From assembly GCA_011316305.1 (NCBI GenBank), contig SAUG01000063.1:248001-312000 (forward strand): a stretch of DNA of 64,000 nt, read 5' to 3'. The position numbers and the translations under genes were made by a program. Source of the DNA: Rusavskia elegans (lineage: Eukaryota > Ascomycota > Lecanoromycetes > Teloschistales > Teloschistaceae). The notes under the pieces were generated by a model, which did not search any database, was not told where the DNA came from, and worked only from the letters and a program-made list of their open reading frames with translations. Positions 23,401-35,100 of this stretch are shown piece by piece; positions within the stretch are counted from its first letter, which is position 1; every line of letters starts with the position of its first letter.

Positions 23401-26400
23401 CCTCGAGGTTCGTCCTCGAGACACTCAATACGCCATGGTCCAAGTCGTCGGTGGCATCCATTGTACCTTCGCTTCGGACTCCTGGTAGCTCTCGCAATCG
23501 CATTCGTGGTCCTCATGGATTTCCTGGCAATGCTGAACCGCTACTAGGCGGATGAGCAAGGCATGGCTACAACTGGAGCGCTGCGCTGGCAGGGGATGGT
23601 CTTCAGATATGGCCCAACTGCCGATAATTCATCTTCAAATCCGGTTTCGACACCTTAATACCCCACTGACTCGGTCTCCAGTTCTCACCGGCTTCGCTGC
23701 ACTATGGACACGCATCGAATACTGCACGAAACAATCGGCGCCATGGCAGCAGATGTCCAAAGGATTTGCGTCACCTGAACAGAGTGTTCTTCTTGACTAT
23801 CTGTCGCCCTGGAACGTACTGGCGCTTCCGAAAGCGTGCAAATCGCAACATTATGGCGTCGCTATAGCCATATCGGGATCCTTGTTGACTCAGCTCCTCA
23901 TCGTCATTTCCACCGGTCTGTTTGTCACACAGGATCAAGTCTTCCGACGTTATTCAGATTCGCGCACCAGAGTCTTCCGCTTGCCCCAGGACTTCAGTCC
24001 CTCGACAGTAGACATCTGGCCCCAAATCAACTTGTACGGCATCAGTGGTACCACAGAATACCCTATAGGGTCCACCGACCAGTATGCTTTTCAACCTTTC
24101 CATCTGCCGCACAACATTTCACTGGGTATGTGGCCATACTCTGTACCAGCGTCAGCTTTCAGATTGCTGATTGACGTGCAGCCCGGCCCACTTACTCAGC
24201 TATCGTCGATGTGTTTTCGTCTGATCTGGATTGCCAGCCTTCAATAGCATCATCCTTCATTGATGGTTATGGTTCGGCGGTAGTCACAGGTTGTTCATTA
24301 TCGTGGACATCCCAAAGACAACAAATCACGAATGGCGAGCACATCCTATTGCACAATGGTTCCTTGCGCTGCCAGTGAACTGCAACGTTTTGTCATATGT
24401 GCAATGAATGCCAAGGTGCAGCAACAAGATGATGGCAAGCTCCATGGAGATTTTGGCAGTGCAGGTGCAGGACCTATGGCAATGATTTTGGCTGATGCGA
24501 TCACGTGTCTAATATGTCTGCCCCGTTATTCAATCAGAAAAATCAACGTGACTATGAAGGGTCGAATGGTCACATACGTCGGTGACTCGTCTTCAGTAAA
24601 AACCCAACAGATAGGGGGTTTAAATTCATGGCAAATGGGCATGAGCTTTTTCCACGCCTTGGATGTCATAGATCCCCCAAGCTACCATGATACACCAGAC
24701 GGGGATCGAGGCTTGATCGGGGGAAATGATCCCTTCGAAAGTCTACTACTGGCAACTAATCCTGCTGCCAGCAACTTTGGAACTCTATATGACGCTGAAA
24801 CGCTAGGTACAGCTTCAAGGAAGACTTTCCAAAGGTTAAGCGCACAGGCTGCCTTGCTTAATTTCCAGTCACCAGCGAACGAGACCGACGTGAAGGTGCG
24901 CTACGAAGCCTCAGAATCCAGGTTCTGCATGGCGCCCGGTATTTTCTATGTTATCGAGGCTCTTTTATGCATCCTTGCATTGTTCTCACTACTTCTTGCC
25001 TACTTTGTGCGGAAGCATGGCGTACCTCCCAGAAATCCTTTCACATTACAAGATCTCAATGATATTATTGAGATCAGCCCCAAGCTGGCTTCATTACTAC
25101 ACGTAACAGGGCACAATTCGTTGAAGGACCTGGGTATGAAGCTCGCACAAACTTCTTACGGGTTAAAAGGCACTCGAGATGGATTGAAGGATTCGTTTGC
25201 CATCGACACATATCCCAACCAAACCGTACGAATGCCGCCTGCGAATGAAGTCCCACTGAGATCGCGAGCGGAGTCAAAGTCATGGATTCGCTTTGCGATG
25301 AGGCCTGTTGGCTGCGTGCTGCTCTGCCTGCTACCAGTCGCGCTGAGTACGACCTCAATGCACTTTGATAAGGTCTGACAAGTCCAAAGGGATAGTGAAT
25401 TTGCCCGGCACTATACTCGCTCACTATGGATGGACGCTGCTACCTACGTCGATCTTCCTCGGCATGGTAGCATTCCATGGGACGCTTAATACTGCCATCC
25501 AGATATTACAGCCATTCCACAATCTTCAAGACGGTCGAACAGAACAAGATAGCAATACATATACTAAAGATTTCGGTGGAATGATTCCTATTCGGGCTTT
25601 TGTGCACGCGCTCCGACATGGATATGTTGCCATGATAGCAACTACGTTCACCACCTTGTGCGCTCCCTTTTTCCCCATCGTGATTAATGTGCTATTCAGG
25701 TATGATTTCTCAAGTTGTCCACCCGTCTTGATTGACGAAGCAGACATTGCATGGATACACGATGCTGACCAAAGCTTACACTAGTTCTGGTCCAGCAACG
25801 CTTGTCTATGATGCAGTGAACACCAAAATAATCGGTTGGTTCAATGTCACAGATCAGCGTCTACCGACTTTTCCTGAGCGCCCATATTGGCCGGCGCTTA
25901 ACAACAGCGATCCTTTTATGATAGCCCGTGTCGTATATTCCAACGCGAGCTACCCGCAGTGGACCTATTCGGAGCTCGCTTTGGCCGAGATCGCCCTGGA
26001 TGACGATGTTGCACAGGAAGTCTCTTCGTGGGACAGTACCTTCGTATTACCAAATCCTCCCAGCATTACTGTCGAAATGCCAGCTCTTCGAGCCGTGATG
26101 AGTTGCACGTCGCAGCCTTACGCATCGGCGAGACAGCTTCCCCAAGCTCCGTATCAGGGCACTGATCCTGCGCCCTACTACACTCTCGACTACGCTCTTA
26201 TGGAGATGAACCTTACTTTGCCTGATATCTGCAGTCATATAAATGAGGATTTGTCACCATTCCCCTGTTTTAATGGCACGATGTCCACACAACGGGTGTA
26301 CAAGCGAGGCATCACCGGCTACTGGGCAGGGAGCTGGGCTCAAATAAAATGACAATGGGCATCTTTGGTGACATTGATGCCATAGGCAACCCCAAAGATC

Positions 26401-27157
26401 TCACCATCTTGACCTGCATGCCCTATATGGAAACTCTTCAAGCCAGAGCCGTGTTCAAGCTCCCTTCCTTCGAGCTAGCCGACCGGACGTCGCAGAAGGC
26501 ACACTGGAAACGTCACCTGTCGAAGCTATCGAGTCGACACGGACGTTCTTCAACCATGACTCTTTCTGGGCGCTGTTCGGTGAAAACCTTACCGGCGATA
26601 CTTTCGACAAGGTACTCCCATCCGTCAATCGTACTGGCTTTTCCTCACAACTCGCTTCCTCGGACGGTTTCTTCCAGGCCTTATTCCAGGGTAAAGACGC
26701 CATCGCTGACCCAAAATCCCTTCTCGACCCAGAGAATAGCGAGAAACTCATCGCCGCCGTGGAACACCTCTATCGGATCATCATGGCGCAGAACCTGCAT
26801 ACCGCACAAGGACGCCGGATACCCGTTTCTTCGGAACATGATCCAACGCAGTCCCCGCCACCACCCTTGGGTACGGGTACGATTATCAATCCTAATGGCA
26901 AACGATTGTACCAGAGTCATGTTGCCACGTACATCCTTGTCGCTTTGTTGGTCATGATGCTCGTATGTGCCGTCGTTGCACTGACGACTTTCCGGCCGAA
27001 AGGGCTGGTGGCTATGGAGCCCACTTGTCTCGCTGCGAGGATGAGTCTGTTGATAGACTATCAGGCTACTGCTGGACATACTATGGTTGCGCAGGAAGAG
27101 AGAGTCATTCCAATGAGGACGGAGCCAGCGGTATGTCACAATACTCCTCCTCATTGA
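23400..27157 (+). pseudogene. DUF3433-type multi-pass membrane protein, disabled
   Basis: Follows the fungal DUF3433 layout twice. First half: WHPLYLRFGLLVALAIAFVV (membrane helix), VFRYGPTA, LWTRIEYCTK, LLDYLSPWNV, ISGSLLTQLLIVISTGLF. Second half: LAHYGWTLLPTSIFLGMV, IRAFVHALRHGYVAM, extracellular N-glycosylation-rich part, VEHLYRIIMAQ and a final helix ATYILVALLVMMLV. Introns seen at 24126-24180 and 25709-25783. Disablements: in-frame TAG at 23545-23547 inside the first helix-loop; the first intron has AT instead of GT at its donor (23624) though its acceptor and branch site remain; frameshifts at about 25373 (extra G), 26350 (A-run) and 26475; probably another change near 24375. The usual C-terminal part is unclear. 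Function of the family is unknown; it is a large plasma-membrane protein. Confidence 0.75.
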
Positions 27158-27643
27158 CTATATCATAAATCCCGAAAGCTGAAGATCCTGCTAGACTCCC
27201 CTTACCTTCGACAATAGACCTCCGTACAACCAAATTCGTCGCAAGCCAGTCCCAAGTCCAACGTCATTGGGCAGTGGGTGATCTTTTGCTCTGAATCATT
27301 TACTTTTCAAGACCTCGATGCTAGGATGGTCGGTATGACGAAAGGAATAGGTCGAACTTCTCCCCTATCACGTCACCCCGCACGTATATACACATCGATG
27401 CCGCTGTCTGCCGTTTCGAAGCCAATACTCTCCGCATCTTCGGTTGCCTATGTCTTGAGATGACTGGATAAATAGCAATGGATTACTTCCAACCGTCAAT
27501 AGTCAAGCAACGGGTAGTCAACGTAAGGACTTCCTCATTGTCACGCAGCTCTACGCACTATCGATTCGACAGCTGGTCAAGGTACTTCGCTACATCGCAG
27601 CAACTCAAGTGGCTGCTGGCCTTGCTGCCAAGTAAAGGAAACG

Positions 27644-29754
27644 ATGGCCAACCCACGCAAGAGGATGAAGAAAGCAGAATTGCAAAGTGAAACGATGGTG
27701 TCCATTCCGAAGAGCAAGGCTCAATTGACCAGTCTATACCCCGAGCTACTGCAGATTATTATTGATTATGTATGCTAGAATCCCGTCGCCCGTTTACCGA
27801 AGACTGACTTTTCATGAAGTTGGACCGATGCAAGAACTGGATGAGGTCTTTACTTCTGACCTGCAGGCAACTTTACCACTCGGTTCTGCCCCGGTTGTAT
27901 CATGACATCGTGTGGAACAGCTGTGCTCTACGGCGTTGGCACAACGATGAATACAAGGTACGTTGTTTTTGGGCATACCTTGTTCAAGACCTCAACTGGG
28001 GTCACTCGGGGTCTCAGATACACTACTATGCGGGGAGAGGCATACAGTAATATTTATTCTTGTGACAAATGCAATGGTTCGATGTCCGGTATGCTAACTC
28101 CGAAATCTACTCCAGCTTCTCCAAATGCTGGATGAGGATAATGCAGGTCTGAAGCATGTGCGAAGCCTAATATTGACAATTACCAACGAACACTCGAATA
28201 TTCCGGCGAGAATCGAACAGTACCCCGATGCTGCCCAGTTGGTGTACCGTCTACCCAAGAATGTCCTGACCGACTTCGAGTGAGTCTTCGTTTTTGGTTC
28301 TCTACGCTGAACAACACTATATTAACAAGATGCAGATGGGTCTCTTGGCGTCCTATACCATCGAGAATTTATCGGACCTTGTTAACCCGGCAACGCTCGC
28401 TGAAAGCTCTGGAGCTTCTTCATAGTGAAAAACCGATCGCTGACGTGGTAGGTTATGGGTCATCATCGTTACTACGTGGATCCAACAATTTCGAACGATT
28501 ACGTGTAACGCCAGGCCCTCGGGAGCCTCTACCGCAAGTGGCCCACCAATTCTTCCAGGAGCCTAACAACGTTCGACATCTGATCCTGGAGTTGGATCAC
28601 ATGGCTCAAGATGACAGCACCAATGAAAAGGTGAATGGGCGCTACACCAGCAGTGGCGCTTTACAGGCGTTGTTCGGTGGCCTCAAACTATTTACTGTCA
28701 GACTTCGAACCCTTGATCTGGCAGGCATCAATCTTCGACGTAGCCATCATAGTCTAGTACCTGCACTGGATATTCCATCTCTTGAGACTTTAGTGATATG
28801 CAAGTGTCAGCATACTGAAGACTTCCTCAAAGCCTTTTGCCAGGCCAGACTAAAGTCCTCGTCAATGAATCTCACATCGTTCGAGATATATCATGCTCAG
28901 CTCTACCAAAGCGAGGACCCAAATACTCCTACGACAGAAGAATCTGATCCTCTTTTAGCAGCGGTCGACACATTCCTTGCGACCATTTCTCCCCTTCGCA
29001 AACTCTCGATTTGCCTGCGAGGATTTGATGGGCTCCCTAGCATAGCTAGTGTTGCAAGACATGGCCCGTCGTTACGTAGACTATTTATCGATGTTCGGAA
29101 GGCGAAGGGACCCTTGGTTATAACATATCCGTTGCAGGAGTGGGAGACACTTTGCATGAGCCTCGAGAACATCTACCAACTTGATATGACGTTTCCAGTG
29201 GCCCGAGCTGACTGCGAACTCCGGAATCATGTTATGTTTTGCGAATATGTGGTGGGTTTGACAGACACCCCGATCAGCGATGTCTTCTTCAATGCGAGGG
29301 CTGACATTGATACGTCTAGTCATTGACCGATCTCATGCCTACCCTCAGAACACTTGGCGTCAATAATTGGCCTAATGCGCTCGGCGATCACTCGCGGACT
29401 GCCGACTACGAACAAAACTACTCAAATTTCAAATTCGCCCCCTACGAGCAAAACCTTGCCGTCTGCGCTACAGAAATCGTGCAACTCAGGAAGGAGCAGA
29501 AGGCCGATCTGACAGTCATCAGATTTGGATTACGTGAGAGACTAACCAACGAATCCAATTGGGGGTATGGTTTCTTGCCGACATACTTCGTCAAGAGCCG
29601 AGTCCATGTCATGGGAGGCGAACAGATTACGAAAATGGAGCCCGTGTCGGGTCGGTCATGCTGGGATATCGGGCGTGAGAGGGAGGACTACGATATCGAC
29701 ATGTGGGCTCACCATATAGGGCAATTCGAAAACGGGGTTGATGTCCATGTATGA
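27644..29754 (+). CDS. F-box protein, 592 aa
   Basis: Five exons: 27644-27769, 27820-27957, 28116-28279, 28336-29251 and 29320-29754. All joins keep frame (42 and 46 codons, then split codons), with GTATGC, GTACGT, GTGAGT and GTGGGT donors. The first acceptor is AAG, less usual. An F-box-like start (LTSLYPELLQIIIDY, residues 28-42, then LLLTCRQLYHSVLPRLYHDI) is followed by leucine-rich, LRR-like stretches (LKLFTVRLRTLDLAGINL, LRKLSICLRGF). Such proteins recruit substrates to SCF ubiquitin ligases. The target is unknown. Fungal genomes carry many fast-evolving members, and this one lies right behind a pseudogene yet is fully open. Confidence 0.8.
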
Positions 29755-32128
29755 ACCCAAATAAACGGCGCACAAACAGTCGGTACCTTGATGTGGGATT
29801 TTGTTGCAACGATTTGCATGGATCGTACTAGGTCAGTGCTACTGATCTAGTGTCGATTACATGGCATAATATCGAAATAGGGGGCTGTTGGGAGATACCA
29901 TGGAAATCCCTTCTACACACATCTCGCCCGAGACCGCACCGGAATTCTACCACCCCCATTGCAAATCAACCCGCATAACTGTGAGTGACACAACTTGTTA
30001 CCAACAATATCCACCAACACCAAAATCCAAACCAACACCCACAAAAAGCTGCCGATACGGCCACTAAATCCATATCAGCATCAAGTCCGGGCTTCCCCAG
30101 CAGTAGGATGTCACGCCAGTCCTTCTATTGCAAGAATAGTAGCACCTGCTGTGTGCAGAGAAAAGTACAACTGTAGTAGGTAGAAGTGTATCGACCATTT
30201 CGTATCGTTTGCAGTTTTCAAACCGTTACTGTAATTCGCTCGATACGCTCTATGAAATCAGCAAGCAAGGCATATACAAGTACTGCCACCAGAAAGAAGC
30301 CCGAATGTTTCTTCGGATAAGTATTTATAGCGAATCGATGCCCTGCTGTACCTTTCTTTTTTCATGGAAATGGTGGTTGGTGAAACGTAGCTGGGGTACT
30401 ATGAATCGTGAGTATAGTTGTCTATACAGCGATGGATCGATACTATATCAACCACACACAGCCAAGGAAACAGTCTCATACACAGACCAGTAACAGTATA
30501 TAAGCGAACACGGCCGACTGAGCTTCGCAAAATCTCGTGGATCTTCGGACCAATCTGTCTCTCTCAACCTCAATCACACGCATCCATGCATCCCCGCCCC
30601 CTACAATCAAGTCGAACGCCCAACCCGCCCCCATTCCCTACACAAAAAACCAAAACCCCCTTCCCACCTTCCAACCCCCAAGAACACCATCATCATCAGC
30701 ACATTTCGCCAAACTGCTCTCCCTCCCCCACGCTTCTTCCAGAAACGGCCAACTACCATCCCATCCCATTGAATCACATCGCCAATACAACATGAGTATC
30801 ATAGGACACCACCAAATCCACCGCTTTTCCGCAATCTATATCCACTTATACCAGTCATACCACTCCCACCAGACAAACAGCAAACAGCAAATATCACCAT
30901 CACCATCCTCTCTACACCGCGCCCCGTATCCATTTTACCGGAATCTCTCTCTCGCTACATCTCCTCTTACCCTTACACATCACACGACTCAAAATACCAA
31001 TACATAACGCCATGACCGTCACAACTCCACAACCCAAACCACGGTCATCACGCCGATCCTCAACCCGTGCGTGCCAAAAACCAGTATCCATATTTCTATA
31101 TATACATCCATCCATCCATCGCAGCCTCAAACCTCAAACCTGGCCACAAACCCATCTATCTCAAAGCATCCGATCCAAGAAGAAGGCACCTACATCCAAG
31201 AAATTCAATAGATGGAATCCACTATACTACCTTAATGTAACACAGATGCGATATCCCCCCCCCCACTAGAAATTGAAAAAATTGAAAAAACATCTGCAGC
31301 CCTTACCTTCCGCGCTCAGCCGCCTCATGCTCACGCTCATGCTTATCGTTCTCATCGGGACTATTACACTAACGCGTAAATAATGGCTGATAGGGACCTT
31401 GATTATCGCACATCATTACCGAAACTCATCTCTTTTCATATTCTTCATGTTGGAAGGATATGTGCCGTAACAGGTATGCAATGAATGTAGCTATCAACCG
31501 ATAGAACTACCATCTATGCTCTCAAGCAGGTACAAGCTATCGGCTATAAACATCACATAACGCCCGTCCACGGTTCGCTTTTCTCCGCGGTAGATCTCAT
31601 TCCAATAGTCTGTCAACCTAATACAAACCATCCCATCCCATATCGTGATACTATCTGAAGCTGTGGATACGGGGCATAGTATATAAGTCCAGTGCAAAAG
31701 CGTTCATCTCTTCCAATAGGATAAATAGGCAGTATCTCCGACCAGAAGATATAATTGACATATTTACGACCTCGTGCTGAAAGCCATAGTGGTCTCGAAG
31801 CTGCTATACATGAAGATAGTAGAGTACCAGACCCATTTCACCTCCCTCCGCTAACTTTCAACTTTCCCATCCGTCAAAAGGATATATACTTTCCAGCATC
31901 CATAACCTGCACAGAGCCGTCGGAATCGTCAAATGTCGTAATCGTACAAAATACATGGCTCGCGCCAATACGGTCGTCTTCGCTATGCCGATGCCAGAAA
32001 AGAAAAGCAACAACAATAACAACAACGACGACAGGTAGGCATCATACATCTCTCATTAGCAATCATCACTCACCTCTTTCCTTCCCAATGTCCTTCGCGA
32101 TCCAAGAAGTCTAATGACTCATCCGCTC
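29755..32128. other. Intergenic, C/A-rich, no gene seen
   Basis: Between two genes on opposite strands that converge here. The sequence is rich in CA, CCA and short TC runs (30560-31130). The frames it opens have Pro/His/Ser/Thr-rich composition caused by the base skew. It may contain long 3' UTRs. No repeat or RNA gene is recognised. Confidence 0.6.
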
Positions 32129-35100
32129 TCAAAGCGAAATTGTCCTGCGTTTACTCACCACCGGCTTCTGCGCATAACAAATCAACAACTTCAACCCTGT
32201 CTCCCTCTTCTCACACTCCCTCAGCAGCGCTTTGTCGTTCCAGATACTATCCTCCTCCTCCACACGCGCATCACCCTCCTTCCCAGACAGCGTCGACTCA
32301 TAACACCTCGAATACCACCACCTCCCCACCTTACTCACCATCTTCGTGATACCCTCGTCCCCCTGGGGGCTCGAATCCTTCAGCATGTCGCTGAAACAGG
32401 TATCTCTTTCCTCGTCCAGGGATCCAGAGCGGGAATCACCCACGACGCCCGAGACAGGAACGGTAACCATGCCTCGCCTTAGGTTCTCGAACCCGCGACG
32501 TCCGAGCATTTTCTGGATATTATCGCTCAGCGGTTTGAGATCGACGTCTTTCCTCGCGACCTGCATCCTGGTTTTCAATCCGCGGACAGCGCGCCGGGCT
32601 CGGTTGCCCATGTTCACCATGTCGAGGTCCAGGATGCTGATTTCGAGGTATCCTCCTGGTCTGAGGACGCGTTTGCATTCTGAGACTGCGTTGTAGTAGG
32701 CTGCTTCGGTCGTTGCGACGGGAAAGCGGAAGACGGCGGTGGAGAAATAGCCTTTGGGGAAGGGGAACGGAGCGTTCATGCCGGCGTGGAAGATTTGGCG
32801 ATGGTTGGGTGGTGATTGTACGGTGTTTCCAATCTCGTTGCGGCGTCGAGAGCCCATGCGTTTGAAGGAGTTGAGGTTGTAGACCGTGGCGTCTGGATAG
32901 GTCAGCGCGCAGTAAAAAGACCAGTCGTCATTGCCTAGGCCGTCGAGTACGAGTACGCGGTTTGGTGGTTGTTTGGTGGATTGGATGATGTCGGTGTGAG
33001 CGGGAGAGAAGAGGACGCGGCCAAAGGAGAGCCATTTGCTGGTCATAAGGGCGCTGAAACGAAGGTTACTTTGAGAGTTGGAGGAATTGCGCGTTTTCTC
33101 GGCCATGATTTGCGCATGGCGCTTGTCCTCTGCTGATGAGCTGGCGACGGAATGGATGGATGCTTGACTGTAGCGACTGCCTGAAACGGAACTTTGACGT
33201 AGATTACTGATAGCGCTGGAACGATTCCGATCCCCGTAGCCTGAGATGAAATCGGAGAATGACATTGGAGAGGATGCTAGATTCGGTGATAGGAGAGCCA
33301 TCCTTGAGGGCGGGCTTGGTAATGCTGAGGTAGGAGCGATGGTGATGGGAGGCAATTCCTGGGCTGAGGTACTGTGGGTGGAACTTGCTGAAGAACCTTT
33401 TCTGATCTGAAGGGGCGCTGGAGCCATTCGATTCTTGGGGGGACTGTGGCGCTTGCTGATATTCTCGAAAGGGTCTTCAGGCAGTGGTGCGGGAGATTCG
33501 ACCGTATCCAGGAAATCGTCGTACTCATTCCATACTTCATCCTCGGGCGGTAGGTTACCCGGCTGCTTGGTATCCGCAGGAGCGAGGACAAAGCTCATGA
33601 TCCCCGAGCTACTTGAACCGGACACTTCCGAGTTGATGCGTTGAGGCATGATCAAGAACTCATCCTTGTCGTGGCTGTAAGGTTGTGCTTGAGGGCGTGC
33701 AGGTGCGCTGGCAGGCTTTTCAGAAGCGGGATCACCCCAAGGTTCCGATGGTATTCGTTTCGTCTGGATACCCAATATTGGTCTTTCGGTGGTCTCTGGA
33801 AACTGCCTGTCATAGGTGTCAAAGGTCGGCTGCTGCTCCGGCACACCAGGTCCTCGATCGAACGGTCGGGAGAACGACTGAGGTGGCGGTTTGTGAGGCC
33901 TATCACGTCTGGAAACCACCCTTGGGATGCGTCCAACTTGCTGCAAGCGTGATTCACTGGGCTTTCGGATTGGCTTGCGATCTTCAACAGGAGGTTGTGA
34001 GACTGGTACTGGCTGACGAAAGAGGACCTTTGGTGAAGGGGGACCTTGAATATTGGTGAATTCGCCCGCCATAGTCGGTGGAGACGGAAGCAGCATTGAT
34101 TGCTTGTGTTCGTGCCTTCGACGTGCAGCGGAATTATGGTAATCTACTGTCGGCTCCGGTCCAGACAGCGATGGCTGCAGTCGTTGGACGTCCTTCAAAC
34201 TCGGTACCAGGCCTTCTGGATCATCCACATCCTGACCGTTGTTGTCGATCATAGCGTAGTAGGCGACAGACCGCGCTTCGGGACGAGGTGTGATGGCTAC
34301 CGGGACTTCCTGCGGCCGTTCTAGATCCTCACTTGGTCTGCGACCAGATGACTTCTGTGCAGCATTCGCGCGTTGAAAGAAATTCCATTTGCTGGGCGAT
34401 TTCGCAGGCTTCTCGGCTTTTTTGGATCGAAGCCAATTGCCTTCTCGTCCCTCGGAGATATCGTCGGTCAGCCGTAGCGAGCTGTCGGTCTTGAGGGCGG
34501 ATGAGTGCAACGTATCGCGGCTATTGATAGAAGGAGATGGTGCTACCGCGCGAGTATTAATGGGTGCTGGTACTCTAACAGAGTCACCTTCCTTGAGCGG
34601 CTGAGAACGATGCATTGAGCGCCGAGTGGCGAGAGCTGGTCTTGTTGAGGCAGCGCTGTCCTCCGCACCGCTGCTAACGGCAGAGTCTGAAGCCCCTTGG
34701 TTTCGAGGTAGATTCTTCGAGGCTCGACGGGATGGGTGCGTGCTATCGATGACCATCGTCGAACCTGCAAAGCGATGCTGGTGCGGCAGCTGTGGTTTTC
34801 TCAAGCTCGCGTCGTCGACTGAGACAACAGAAGCCGAACTTGCCCCAGAGGTCGTTCGATAGAGATCAGCGCCGCTGTTTCGTTGATCGCTAGACACTCT
34901 TCCTCCGCTGATGACTACAGGGCTCAATCTGTCGCGGAGAAAATCATCCATCTCCGGCTCATCTCGACTTGTAAAACTGCTTTCGCGGCTATTAGGTGTT
35001 CGTGCTACACTGGCCGTGGTACCGTTGGAACTCGATGAGCGGCCTCGACTGGCGCTTGTGGCTGCACTTCCACTCCTGCCTCGTCGTGCATACTTTCCGT

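Noticed and set aside
30537..31007. 156-codon plus-strand frame in the long intergenic stretch
   Set aside because: Pro/His/Ser/Thr composition follows the C/A-rich base skew, there is no family resemblance, and overlapping frames are equally open.
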